DNA of 64,000 nt from assembly GCA_036924085.1 (NCBI GenBank), contig JAVGWX010000011.1, positions 23,687,239-23,751,238 on the forward strand, written 5' to 3'. Origin of the DNA: Ariolimax columbianus (Eukaryota; Mollusca; Gastropoda; Stylommatophora; Arionidae). Positions within the stretch are counted from its first letter, which is position 1. The number at the start of each line of letters is the position of its first letter. The translations under genes and the position numbers were made by a program. The notes beneath the pieces are model-generated. The model was not told where the DNA came from, did no database searches, and saw only the letters and a list, made by a program, of their open reading frames with translations. Shown here in pieces: positions 45,089 to 55,846 of this stretch.

Positions 45089-46281
45089 TCTTCTTCTTCG
45101 TACGCAGTCAGACAGTAACCATTATTTTTTCGAAAAAAGCGGCCGTCATCCTGAGGCTGTCGCCGCTACCATAGAGCTTGTCTTGCAGTTCCACTGATGA
45201 TGGCCACATCTGCTCTCTCTGATCCTCGTATGTCGGGCAGTTCTGCAGCAGATGTTCAGCGGTCATTTTACCGGTACTGCACGGGCATTCGTCGGTACCA
45301 CCTATCTTCAATTTGTTGAATAGGTGGTACCTCAGTCTATTGTGGCCAGTGCGAAGTCTGAAGACAACGACCTGCTCTCTTCGGTTCAACTGGTAATAGG
45401 CATCGTTTTTGGTGTAACCAGTATGTTCGGTTTCCCATTTGGTCATGAATCTGGCTTTGATAAGCCGTTTTGACTCTTCGTACGTCAAACTAGTATCTGT
45501 TTGTGGTAATCTTGCACCTTCTTTTGCCAGTCTGTCTGCCTCCTCGTTGCCTTGGATGTTGCAGTGTGATGGGACCCACTGTACCACTACCCTTTTTGGT
45601 GCGGACTGCTGGCACAGTTTGCAGAGTGCTGCTCTTAAGTCATTAAGCTCAGTGTTTTTCTGGCTTTGTAGCGCTGTGACTACGGCGAGAGCATCTGTAA
45701 GCAGGACTATATGGCTTTCATTTTCTTTATGTGTCACCATTTCTTCCACTGCCACCCTCAGTGCCTCTGCCTCCGCTCTGAAATTGCTTGTGTACTTACC
45801 AGTAGCGAATGACAGTGTTATTTTTCTGCCATTTGGTAGGTTCAGGATAGCTCCTGCCCCTCCGTTCTGTGTAGTGTTTGTTACAGAACCGTCGGTGTAT
45901 GCATGGGTCCAGTCCATGCTTGGGTAGTTTTCCGATATAAAGCTTAGTGTAGTATCTCTCCTTTCTTTTTCAGTCTGGCAGTTTTTGTTTCCAATACCTG
46001 GTATATTTTCTACCACCTCTGGAAATATATCCTGCCTCCAGGTAGGTTTTCGTACAGTAGTGATGGCTTTTGGTGTTGTTAGTGCGTTTATGGGATATTC
46101 GTGCATCTTTGCTTTGGCTATTTCTGCAAAGTTTCTCCGCTTTAGTTTCCCATTTCCCAAATTGTTTAGTCTCTGGTGCATTGGATGGTCGGTCAGTCTT
46201 CTGAGTTTCTCTGACTGCAGCTGGGCTCTGCAGTCTCTTCTATCGGTCATGGATTGCAGTTTTGTAATCTTTTCAAGTTCT
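45089..46281 (-). mobile_element. N4: N insertion inside rep-A
   Basis: Minus-strand 5'-truncated copy with a (GAA)n tail of about four units, flanked by the 13-bp duplication GCAGTCAAGATCT at 45076-45088 and 46282-46294. It contains the RT-RNase H linker, RNase H and knuckle. Differs from N1/N3 at GGTDECPCSTGK, SSVEL and GSGDS, defining a second young subfamily. Confidence 0.94.
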
Positions 46282-46289
46282 GCAGTCAA
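45108..46289 (-). CDS. RNase H fragment of N4
   Basis: A 393-codon open frame entering from the target flank (MTAELEKIT). It includes LQSMTDRRDCRAQLQSEKL, the linker, YTDGS, RAEAEALR, LLTDALAVV, NEEADRLAKEG and the C-terminal knuckle. RT is lost by 5' truncation. All RNase H acidic residues are present, but the copy has no RT or endonuclease. Confidence 0.78.
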   Translation of the reverse strand: MTAELEKITKLQSMTDRRDCRAQLQSEKLRRLTDHPMHQRLNNLGNGKLKRRNFAEIAKAKMHEYPINALTTPKAITTVRKPTWRQDIFPEVVENIPGIGNKNCQTEKERRDTTLSFISENYPSMDWTHAYTDGSVTNTTQNGGAGAILNLPNGRKITLSFATGKYTSNFRAEAEALRVAVEEMVTHKENESHIVLLTDALAVVTALQSQKNTELNDLRAALCKLCQQSAPKRVVVQWVPSHCNIQGNEEADRLAKEGARLPQTDTSLTYEESKRLIKARFMTKWETEHTGYTKNDAYYQLNRREQVVVFRLRTGHNRLRYHLFNKLKIGGTDECPCSTGKMTAEHLLQNCPTYEDQREQMWPSSVELQDKLYGSGDSLRMTAAFFEKIMVTV

Positions 46290-46385
46290 GATCTAAGCTA
46301 CGACACAACGGATTTCGTTCTCCGAACAGTATTCTGCTACTTGCAAAGCCCTTTTTATGGCATGGTGGGGGGAGATTAAGAACAA
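46282..46385 (+). repeat. rep-A, right part
   Basis: After the duplicated target it continues with GCTACGACACAACGGATTTC and TTCTGCTACTTGCAAAGCC to GGGGGAGATTAAGAACAA, the usual rep-A end, then a GAA-rich stretch. Confidence 0.85.
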
Positions 46386-46730
46386 TGGGAGAAGAAGAAG
46401 ATAAAGAAGAAGGAGGAGGAGGTAAAGAAGAAGATGAAGAAGAAGAATAGAGTTTGAGCTAGATGAAAAAAAAAGAGAAGACATAAATGACCAGAGTGTA
46501 CTTGCAATCACCTACACGGGTACATCAGGAAGAAGGGCTAGAGGTAAACGGAAGAAAATGGTGGATAAGACAGCGTAAAAGAGACCTGCCGTAAACTGGA
46601 TTGGGGGGGGGGGGGGTGTTACTCGGGCCACGAGAGACCAAAGACAAATACCAACCATGACAATGGACCGCAACTCGGTAGAAAGTGATACGACAAAAAA
46701 AAAGATTAATAGCTCAGAACATGGTGGCTT
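46386..46730. other. GAA-rich and unassigned sequence
   Basis: GAAGAAGAAGATAAAGAAGA-type tract to about 46450, then unassigned sequence with a 14-base G-run at 46603-46616. Confidence 0.5.
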
Positions 46731-46731
46731 C

Positions 46732-46998
46732 GTGTCTCTTCTCACCTCACTCTGTTTCATTTGACTCTGTCCTACAGTCACACTCTTCCACAACTTTCAC
46801 ACGCGCCCTCGGGGTGAGACCCTTCCATTGCACTTTGATTGGGCTGGCTTCTGATAGCGCACAAACCTAGCATATGTACATACAGACGCACACATACATC
46901 CATGCACTGGTTTATGCATCTTAATATCGCATAGGTTGACTACGGTCTAGGGTGGAATAAGCGTGCCTCCACCAGTAGAAACTAGTGAGGCAAACATA
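46732..46998 (-). repeat. rep-E copy, diverged
   Basis: Reverse long-form copy ending in CCACCAGTAGAAACTAGTGA. The GGCGCGCC site is changed (GCGTGCC) unlike the other copies. Confidence 0.85.
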
Positions 46999-47560
46999 TA
47001 CAATAAACATACAAAAGCTTCGTGTGTAGTTGAAGACCTGTACTTCGCAAGGATATGTAATGGTTTTAATGAATGCATTGTTAGTTGCGTACTGTCTGCT
47101 TGCATCATTGTATCATCCCTTTTGACACACTAGAGATTTCTTACACATGTGTAACGAACCATCCACTAAACCCCCTATTGTGTACAAATATTTGTGTCGG
47201 TCGTAAAGCAACTTTGTCCTGCTTGTAAAATGAAGAAAAAAAACAACATAAAGGTGACCCGCCAACCAACACAGTTCGTTTCCTAGCGTTGAACCTTTGG
47301 CCCCCAAAGAAAAGGACCCACCTTTAGTATCTCCACAAAGCCTGCCCCCTTCTATGAGCTCTCTCATTGTTGTGCTCGATGCGTCACGGATGGTTGGCGG
47401 TTTTCTTGTCAATACCCCGCATTTTTCTGGGACGTCATTCTGGCTGAAGGGAGACATAATGGGAGAATGTAGAACACATACAAACGGAAAAGTAGAAATA
47501 TAGGTATATATAAAAATGCAGGTAGTAAATCAAAGGAATAAAAATACTATAAAATGTGTT
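46999..47560. other. unassigned sequence
   Basis: No recognised gene; frames at 47113-47457 (minus) and 47297-47503 (plus) overlap and lack motifs. Confidence 0.35.
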
Positions 47561-47564
47561 TTTT

Positions 47565-47930
47565 TTTCAAAGGCCCACAATGAGAAGGTTACTCTTTCGG
47601 CCCTGAAAATGGCGTTAAGTGACGGGTTGCAGTAGTTTTCCTTACATCTCTAACGTGCTGATGAAGGTGGACCGGGGTCCTCCACGCGGTTGTTTTATGT
47701 TTGGGTTCATCTGCGTGTCGCTCACTACTACGTAGATCACGTCCAGCCTCACCTTGTTAGCCGGATTGTTGTCTTTGACAACAGCCCGTTTCCAGGACGA
47801 CAAACGAGGAGGTCAGGTTAGGGTCTCGGCCAGTATATTTCTCCTGACAATCGCTAACATTCTCTGATCAGTATCTTCTTTTGCCTGACCAAACGTTAGC
47901 CTCATCGTCCTGGAACGTTGAGATAAATAC
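47565..47930 (+). repeat. rep-F copy, short form
   Basis: CACAATGAGAAGG, GACGGGTTGCAGTAG, GTGGACCGGGGTCC, CTCACCTTGTTAGCC, TTTCCAGGACGAC, then two array-type units (TCTGATCAGTATCTTC) and the end motif AACGTTAGCCTCATCGTCCT. It lacks the (GTT)n end. Confidence 0.82.
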
Positions 47931-48540
47931 ATTTACTGCGCTATTCTATAAAATGTAGAAAGGATGTCAAAAGCATATAAATAATGTAAAATACAGACAT
48001 AAAATCATATACATAATAAAAATAAAAATCCTGACTATAAGTTTCAGATAAATAATGAGAAATATATACTGGAAATCAAACACATAAAATGATAATTAAA
48101 AAGTAGAAGGCGTAAATGTAAAAGAAAATTACTAACAATTCAACAGAAAAAAACCAATGAAATACAAATTACAAACAATAGAATCAGAAATTCGTCCAAG
48201 TACAATAAAAAAATAACATAATCATATTAATATTGTAAAATTCGTTCAAGAAATAGGCAGAGAAATAAAAAGAAAGAAAGAAAAAGTCAATCAGGAAGCA
48301 AGAAACGTAAATAATAAACAAAAAGTACAACACACAATTCCTTGTGCATTGCAAACAAACAAAAACATTAAATATAATTTAGTACGATGTGTCTTCACAT
48401 GAAACCGGACCTAACTGCCCCATTTAAACATACATACGATGCGTAAGATGACGTCACTTCTGATGTAAACAGCACATACCAACCGTCAAGTTTGCAAGAT
48501 GTCATTATCCTCCGACTCATAGTTTCCTCAGCAGACTGTT
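47931..48540. other. AT-rich unassigned sequence
   Basis: A-rich, with many AAATA/ATAAA stretches between 47940 and 48380. Part of 48380-48546 is probably the 5' flank of the mariner relic that follows. Confidence 0.4.
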
Positions 48541-48546
48541 GAAAAC

Positions 48547-48774
48547 ATGGCGGGTGTGATACGGAATCCGTCCAGAGTTGATCAGCGAGCGGTGCTTCGG
48601 TTTCTAACAGCTGAAGGATGTCGACTAGTTGACGTTCATTGCAGATTGCAGGCAGTGTATGGTGACAGAAGTGTGAAGACAACAGTGAAGAACTGGACAA
48701 CGATGTTTAAAGAAGGACGTGAGTTAACGCAACAGTATGCCCCTGACCTAGTCTCGGAAAATCCTTCGTTTTGA
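48547..48774 (+). pseudogene. mariner-like transposase N-terminus only
   Basis: A 75-codon open frame: MAGVIRNPSRVDQRAVLRFL, then VDVHCRLQAVYGD, KTTVKNWTTMFKEGREL. This is the mariner N-terminal DNA-binding pattern (QRAVIRFL...IH.RL..VYGD....S.V..W...F..GRE). It ends at a stop after SENPSF with no catalytic DDE/D core, so an internal or 3' deletion removed it. It differs from the copy at 34969. Confidence 0.75.
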
Positions 48775-48849
48775 CATTGTTAGCATAGTATATGTACGAA
48801 AATCGTGTTGTATAAAGCTCTTTTGGTAGTTAACGTTACGTGTTTCCAA

Positions 48850-49135
48850 TTAAGTCTTAGTCTTAGTTTTAGTAGCAAGGAGGAGGATTTCCTGCTTCGC
48901 GGGCTAGGCGCGAGCAGCTTAGTACTCCACTATGGAGGGTGGCTAACTGATGTGCGAGTCCATCTTAATAGACTCAAACACTAGAGCAAAGTAGATCCGC
49001 AGCCTGTTAGGCGTCATCTATGATGCTCTTAGCAAACCACCTAACAATGACCGGTGTTATAAGATATCACATAATTAGTCACCTCTTACGACATGCTCTC
49101 TGTAGGGCAGTGATGCTATTCTTGTCCTTGGCATG
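48850..49135 (-). repeat. rep-B copy
   Basis: Reverse copy with a hexamer tail (TAAGTCTTAGTCTTAGTTTT) at 48851-48870 and core 2 as GTTAGGCGTCATCTATGATG near 49008, ending in GTCCTTGGCATG. Confidence 0.85.
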
Positions 49136-49261
49136 CAATTTAGTATTGGTGTTAAATGCTCAATGATCTGATTTGCATTATTGCATCTTCGTTGGATTTT
49201 GCTTCTTCCGTCGGCTGATAATGTGGCTGTCTAAGTATGTAAAATCTTTAACCTGTTTGAT

Positions 49262-49380
49262 TTACTGTGGGGATCACAGTTCCGACCCCAACATAATTAG
49301 CCAAACTAACATAAAACAAGCTGTCTCCAGGGAGAACTGCTTGGTAGTGAGATGAGGTCGTGGTCAGTATGTTTTACTCG
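49262..49380 (+). repeat. rep-F body, truncated
   Basis: GGGGATCACAG, AATTAGCCAAACTAACATAA, CTGTCTCCAGGGAGAACTGC and GAGATGAGGTCGTGGTCAGT match the second half of rep-F and run into the largest array. Confidence 0.7.
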
Positions 49381-51115
49381 ACTCTAATATAGTTTGATCA
49401 GCACGTTTCACCTGATCCTTACTAACATAGTCTTATCAGTATATTTCACTAACATAGTGCGGTCAGTATATTTCACTAACATAGTGCGGTCAGTATATTT
49501 CACTAACATAGTGCGGTCAGTATATTTCACTAACATAGTGCGGTCAGTATATTTCACTAACATAGTGCGGTCAGTATATTTCCCTAACATAGTGCGGTCA
49601 GTATATTTCACTAACATAGTGCGGTCAGTATATTTCACTAACATAGTGCGGTCAGTATATTTCACTAACAAAGTGCGATCAGTATATTTCACTAAAATAG
49701 TCTTATCAGTATATTTCACTAACATAGTGCGAGCAGTATACATCACATGACCCCAACTAACAAAGTATGAAGAAAACCGTAAATAACTTAGTCTGGTGAA
49801 TTTGTTTCACCTGACCCTGACTAAAATAGTCCAATCAATATATTTAAACTGGTCGAAACTAACATTGTCTTATCAATATGTTTCGCCTGACCCTGACTAA
49901 CATAGTCTGGTCAGCATATTTTACATGACCCTGTCTAACATAGCCTGGTCAGCATATTTTACATGACCCTGTCTAACATAGTCTGGTCAGCATATTTTAC
50001 ATGACCCTGTCTAACATAGCCTGGTCAGTATGTTTCACCTGACCCCGCCTAACATAGCCTGGTCAGCATATTTCACCTGACCCCGCCTAACATAGCCTGG
50101 TCAGCATATTTCACCTGACTCCTGTCTAACATAGCCTGGTCAGCATATTTCACCTGACCCTGTCTAACATAGCCTGGTCAGTATGTTTCACTTGACCCCG
50201 CCTAACATAGCCTGGTCAGATATTTCACCTGACCCTGTCTAACATAGCCTGGTCAGTATGTTTCACCTGACCCTGTCTAACATAGCCTGGTCAGTATGTT
50301 TCACCTGACCCCGCCTAACATAGCCTGGTCAGATATTTCATCTGACCCTGTCTAACATAGCCTGGTCAGTATGTTTCACCTGACCCTGTCTAACATAGCC
50401 TGGTCAGTATGTTTCACCTGACCCCGCCTAACATAGCCTGGTCAGCATATTTCACCTGACCCCGCCTAACATAGCCTGGTCAGCATATTTCACCTGACCC
50501 TGTCTAACATAGCCTGGTCAGCATATTTCACCTGACCCTGTCTAACATAGCCTGTTCAGTATGTTTCACCTGACCCTGTCTAACATAGCCTGGTCAGTAT
50601 GTTTCACCTGACCCTGTCTAACATAGCCTGGTCAGTATGTTTCACCTGACCACGCCTATCATAGCCTGGTCAGATATTTCACCTGACCCTGTCTAACATA
50701 GCCTGGTCAGTATGTTTCACCTGACCCTGTCTAACATAGCCTGGTCAGTATGTTTCACCTGACCCCGCCTAACATAGCCTGGTCAGATTTTTCACCTGAC
50801 CCTGTCTAACATAGCCTGGTCAGTATGTTTCACCTGACCCTGTCTAACATAGCCTGGTCAGTATGTTTCACCTGACCCCGCCTATCATAGCCTGGTCAGA
50901 TATTTCACCTGACCCTGTCTAACATAGCCTGGTCAGTATGTTTCACCTGACCCTGTCTAACATAGCCTGGTCAGTATGTTTCACCTGACCCCGCCTAACA
51001 TAGCCTGGTCAGATTTTTCACCTGACCCTGTCTAACATAGCCTGGTCAGTATGTTTCACCTGACCCCGTCTAACATAGCCTGGTCAGTATGTTTCACCTG
51101 ACTGGATGTTAGTCT
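49381..51115 (+). repeat. 1.7-kb rep-F array (27-bp and 38-bp units)
   Basis: Two zones. 49440-49740: about 11 units of 27 bp (TTTCACTAACATAGTGCGGT), a form of the unit that lacks CCTGACCCTGA. 49800-51115: about 35 units of 38 bp (CCTGACCCTGTCTAACATAG, CCTGGTCAGTATGTTTCA). A three-unit higher-order pattern recurs (CAGTATG, CAGTATG, CAGATAT), with one unit shortened by 2 bp. Ends in GATGTTAGTCTCCT. Confidence 0.95.
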
Positions 51116-51154
51116 CCTATCTCCATATTAATTGCTTTGCTTCCCATTCTTGCT

Positions 51155-51292
51155 CTGGTACCCAATCTTGAGACTGGGTCGACTCCGGAAACATTTGGGA
51201 TAGAAAATATATCCCACATCAATTTTCAATCGAGCCTATATCGCTTGCCTGGGTGGCCAGTGCACTAACCACTGTGTAATTGCGGATCATTT
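51155..51292 (-). mobile_element. rep-G related SINE, diverged
   Basis: GGTACCCAATCTTGAGACTG, GGGTCGACTCC and the reversed head CAGTGCACTAACCACTGTGT match rep-G at 21440-21565 at low identity. Confidence 0.6.
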
Positions 51293-51299
51293 GAATGGT

Positions 51300-51440
51300 A
51301 CAAGTGTCAAGTTTTTTATGACCTTATGGAACCATAGAATGTTAGAAGTTGTTTTTCATGACTTTATGGAATTTTATAATGTTACAAGTTTTGTTTTATG
51401 AATTGATGGAACCTTAGAATGTCACAAGTTTTGGTTTATG
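51300..51440. repeat. short degenerate tandem repeat
   Basis: Three units of about 50 bp around GACTTTATGGAATTTTATAA and AGAATGTTAGAAGTT. Confidence 0.65.
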
Positions 51441-51519
51441 AGCAGAAGTCTAGAAGTCACAGAAGGAGTCTAGAGGTCATTAAAGGAACCGATAAAATAG
51501 GCTATAACAATTTTTTTCT

Positions 51520-51835
51520 TCAAAATGTAACGACTTACAAGAAGGCATAGCTACAAATTAACTAACAAAATGTCCAGATTATATATTAGGAAATATTCTT
51601 TTAGTCAGAGAGTTGTGAATGCTTGGATTGTACTGCCACAGGAAGTAATGGAGACAGGGTTAATTAATGCATGTAAGAATAGATTGGATGTGCATAGCTT
51701 TTACAGCAAGGAAATGTTAATGAAACTGGTTGTATACAGACTCTGCAGAGTTTTCTAAACCAGTATAAAGACTTTAAGTTAAGTTGAGTTGAGTTGAGTT
51801 GACTTGAGTTGAGTAGTTAAGTTAAAGGTGGGTAC
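51520..51835 (+). pseudogene. K-type LINE 3' end (K6)
   Basis: Encodes MSRLYIRKYSFSQRVVNAW, VLPQEVMETGLINACKNRLD, VHSFYSKE, then a 3' UTR with GTATACAGACTCTGC and an expanded (GTTGA)n tail at 51777-51815. The C-terminal 60 codons are open. Confidence 0.85.
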
Positions 51836-52394
51836 CATGTCCTTTGCAGAACGTCTTTTACAACTACAAATATATTTCGTTGTTATATGTTTCTTGACAG
51901 TTGTGTATATTTCATATAGATATGTGTTAATAAATGAACTAAATACGATCTATTTAACATCAACATGATTATATCCATTGAAGAAAGTCATTTAATGTAC
52001 AAATCCAGAAGGTCCGATGATCAGTTAAAGTTATCAGTCGCTCTTCTCGATTGGAGAGCAGAATGGTCGTCAGGTGCTCGTTGGAATTCCATCACAGAAG
52101 GGTTTTTCTATCACATTGGATATCAACATTGAAAACGCTCTGTCACATTCACCAGCTACAAACGGTAACTTCGAGCTAGATCAGCGATTCTCAAACTAGG
52201 TGTCGCGTAAATATTATTGGGGTCGCAGTAAAAATTGAAAGAAAAACAATTGTCATAAATAATAAGATAACTTATCTAATTCTTTCATGTTCGACAATTG
52301 TTGCAAGGTACTTGTTGTGGTTTTTAGAAAGTATGTCATCTATCTGACTTATCTGAGAAACTCAGCGAATGATGATCAAAATATATGCGCCACA
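51836..52394. other. unassigned sequence
   Basis: No gene or recurring family seen. Confidence 0.35.
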
Positions 52395-52990
52395 TAAGTG
52401 TAAATGAAACTATTCTTCAACATGGCCAATGAGTTCAAATATGTGTGCAGTATTTTTTCTATAGACGGCAGGATCGACAGGGAAGTTGAAACTATGTGCC
52501 AGAGGGCATTTGCTGTGACTTATCAACTGTCACTACTGCTTAGGCACCCGGGTATTAGTTTTGCAAAAAAACAACAACTGATAAACAGTATATGTATGCC
52601 GACTCTGTGCTACCAGTGCCAAACATAGCCTCTGTCCATGGCGCGTGGGAGCAGAACTTCGACTTGTGGATTACAGTTTTTAAGGAAGGACATCGGTGTT
52701 ACCAGAAGAGACAGAATGCGGAGCGATGACATTCCAAGTATGGTCGGAACTACGTCTTGTGCTGAATACATTTCTCGGCAGAAAATAAGTTGGTTTGGTC
52801 ATCTCATAAGAATGCACCCTCATCAACTTCCATTGATGACTTATAACGCTGGTAGATCTGACTACAGGGGAGTGGGGGGTGGGGGGGGGGAAGACCGCGA
52901 GGCAGGTGGATAGGGGAGTGATTGTGCAGCAACACGGGCTCACATTGACCGACGCAACTCACTTGGCGCAGGACTGATGACTTAAGCTCC
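52395..52990 (+). pseudogene. LINE RT C-terminal region (R6)
   Basis: Encodes NEFKYVCSIFSIDGRIDREV, MCQRAFAVTYQLSLLLRHPG, INSICMPTLCYQCQTW, then after a frameshift RRDRMRSDDI, SRQKISWFGHLIRMHPHQLP. This follows the post-palm order FKYLGS...DGR...EI..R...A...YQL..LLRH...LI......PTLCYQCQTW...KWFGHL.RM. Broken by a stop near 52626 and a G-rich stretch at 52866-52890. Confidence 0.82.
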
Positions 52991-53470
52991 CCACGCAGAA
53001 GAACGTTAGGCACAAGTGGAAAAAAAACTAACTGATTAACTGAACGAATTTGTTACTACAACGGAAGACTACGGTTATTTTCAGTCTGAAAGATAAAATT
53101 CATGCTTTCATGAAAATAGTAACAAATTTGAAATCAAGAAGTTGAAAACTACTCATTTAGGATCTTTGCATATACATATGGCTTGATTGTTGATTGTATG
53201 TTATCGTTTTTAATTGATTAAGCAGCTTAGAACTGATCATTTGGTATGCTAGGAAAACAATATTCAGAAATATTTTCTACCGTAATTAGACAAAAGTGAG
53301 ATTGGAATCAAAACTCTTTTATTATGGAAATGTGAAATGTGAAATACTTCTCGTTGAAAGCTCATGAAGAATTTGTAAAACTTCCGTGTGATTCAAATCT
53401 GAAACTTGAATTTTCAAAGTGTTAAGACATCATTTTCAAGAATGTCGGAATTAGCGAAAACAGTTCATCT
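52991..53470. other. unassigned AT-rich sequence
   Basis: No gene or recurring family seen. Confidence 0.35.
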
Positions 53471-53474
53471 TAAC

Positions 53475-53860
53475 TGAATGTCTTTATACTGGTTTAGAAG
53501 GCTCTGCATCCAGTTTCTTGTTACATTCACTTGGTCTAAAAATACTTTTGCGCATTCAATCTACTATTGAATGCATTAATTGACTATGCCGCTACTATTT
53601 CCTGTGGCAATGCATTCTTAACATTCACCACTCTGGAATTTTATTAAATTAATGTGTGGCAGTGCCAGCTTGTTCCTGTAAGCGGCTATGTTTTGAAGAA
53701 AAAACTTGCTAATAATCTATCCTTTCCGTTGATTATCTTATAAACGTATATTAAGTCACCTCGAATACTGTTCTCTTCTAGTCACTATAGACCGAATTTT
53801 CTAAATCTTTCCTGCGAACTATAATTAGTGAATCCTTTGTGTTACCACCTATTTGTGCGA
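53475..53860 (-). pseudogene. K-type LINE 3' part (K7)
   Basis: Reverse complement traces of the K C-terminus: TTAGAAGGCTCTGCATCC (3' UTR), AATGCATTCTTAACATTCAC (equivalent of FSQRVVNAWN), and CTTTCCGTTGATTATCTTAT. Collinear with 33030-33330 and heavily mutated. Confidence 0.75.
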
Positions 53861-54016
53861 ATCGACATTTTCAACATTGACTGCCACTTAAAACAAAATA
53901 CCGCTCAAGTCTTAAGGACATGGATATTGGTATGAGTCCAGAAGTGACGAATATTAAGCCGCGGTTTGAGTTATTGTGTCGGATTACGAGTAATTACATT
54001 CATCCTGTTAAAGGTA

Positions 54017-54272
54017 TGGCGTGGGCTAGTGACACGGCTCACAATCCGAATGTCCTGGCTTCGCTCCCCAATCACAGCACCGGCCGTTACCACGGGGAAG
54101 CAAACCCTTAAAATATACAACAGGAATCAGACCCGTACATTAAATGCTTGACGAAGTCGGATGCACTTTGCTGACAGACTCCCCCCCCCCCCCCCCCCCA
54201 ATCCAACAAAAATAAAAACATAATGCAGATTGCACCGCCTTCCGGAATAGAGAAATAAAACGAATGTAAAAT
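54017..54272 (+). mobile_element. SINE-1 copy with a C-run
   Basis: GGCGTGGGCTAGTGACACGG head (part of the A-box region deleted), degenerate B box (GGCTTCGCTCCCC), core 1 (CGAAGTCGGATGCAC), then 19 C at 54181-54199 replacing the usual GGCGC before the A-rich end. Confidence 0.88.
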
Positions 54273-54376
54273 ACACAACATCAAAATCACAAATTATTCT
54301 TTTATTTTTTTTCAACCTTTAGTAAAATTGTCTTTTAGTATTGATGTCACTATTGCTGAAAAATCCTGATAAATGC

Positions 54377-54377
<1 letters not shown>

Positions 54378-54407
<30 letters not shown>

Positions 54408-55111
54408 GCTGTCCATCACAAGTGATGAAGACCACTCTCTTTGTTCAGCCGTGTGGACAGTCGTATCTCTTGCTGTGACCGCTGAAATGGGTGACTTGCG
54501 CGGTGATTTGGATTAAAGTGAGGAAAAAACTGCGCCTTTTGTCAACCTCACTCACAGAGCCTAAGCTACCTTTTGCCAGTGGCAAGACATTCATCGAGAC
54601 GACTGGAGATAGCATAGGATGCAGATTTTGCCTCAGGGTTACCAACTAAGCCTTTCCGTAAACATGTAACCCACAGGGTAGAAAGGTTGGAAGGCATCTA
54701 ACGCAGTTTATCGTGCCTTTTCGATAACCACAAGAGGTCGTATGGACAACACTCAGCGTGTGAGTGAGTCTGGCATCTCTGCCCAGCTGTATTCAGCTCA
54801 TCATAGTAGCATCTAAAATTCCCACGCCAAATTCGTGAAGGTGAACCAGCAGAACTAACCCGTGAAATACGACACAAGTATAAGCGTAGTTCCATTCAGC
54901 CGGCGTCCAGACCAGGATAAACGGATGGAAGAAATCACAAAAAAGAACGAAAGAACAATTCCCGACGGAAAACAACACCACGTTTCCGTGAACACAAGTG
55001 TGTCGTCGACTAGTGTGAATTCCATGCAAATCGGTGGTCTGGCGGCATCCATAATGATCCAAAACAGTAGAGAAATGTAGACTCACAGCCAGTTATGGTG
55101 CCATCTTTGCC

Positions 55112-55113
<2 letters not shown>
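54378..55113 (-). repeat. rep-C copy with (TA)n end
   Basis: (TA)n at 54378-54404, then ATAGCTGTCCATCAC with the hairpin CATCACAAGTGATG, and sequence collinear with 9979-10700. Ends with core 2 (GTTATGGTGCCATCTTTGCC) at 55095-55113. Several small indels compared with the first copy. Confidence 0.85.

Positions 55114-55195
<82 letters not shown>
55114..55195. repeat. (TA)n(CA)n microsatellite
   Basis: About 15 bp TA then about 65 bp CA. Confidence 0.97.
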
Positions 55196-55196
<1 letters not shown>

Positions 55197-55550
55197 GTTA
55201 GTACCTACCAATTATGTATATGGCATTGAGGTGAAGGCTCGCGAAAATATGGATATTATACATAGGGGTCGCATTTGCAAAAATTTGAGAAGCCCAATAG
55301 GAGATGGCTCTCATTTCCGGAACCTCTGACATTTTCCTGGCGTGAATGCGTGACAAGAGTAGAGTTGAACCTTTTTTCACATTCCGCTATTTCTGAACAT
55401 TATGAACTGTTCCTCAGCGGTGTTGGTTTGTTCTTACGGTTTTGTTGAGTTTTATTTTAGATGTCTGTCATTATTGATTTGTATAAATCATTTCAATACA
55501 AATAGAAATACTGTATTGTTGTTAATATAATAACTACGATATATTCTTGG
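55196..55550. other. unassigned sequence
   Basis: No gene or recurring family seen. Confidence 0.35.
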
Positions 55551-55554
55551 GTTT

Positions 55555-55800
55555 TGTGATTTATATCTGTGGATATAGTGGTTTATATTTGTGGATATTG
55601 CGATTTATACATCTGGATATTGTGATTTATATATGTGGATATCGTATTTTTTATATCTGGGGATATTGTTTTTTTTTTTAAATCTGTGGATATTGTGATA
55701 AATATCTGTGGATATTGGGATTTATTTGTGCGTATATTGTGTTTTATATCTGTAGATATTGTGTTTGATATGTGCGGATATTGAGTTTTGTATCCACTTT
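55555..55800. repeat. 22-bp tandem repeat with hairpin units
   Basis: About 11 units around ATATCTGTGGATATTGTGAT. Each contains ATATC-TGTG-GATAT, a 5-bp stem with a 4-base loop. Confidence 0.88.
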
Positions 55801-55846
55801 CTCAATAGGATTTTTGTGAATATTTCTGGGATATGCAAGGTATGGT

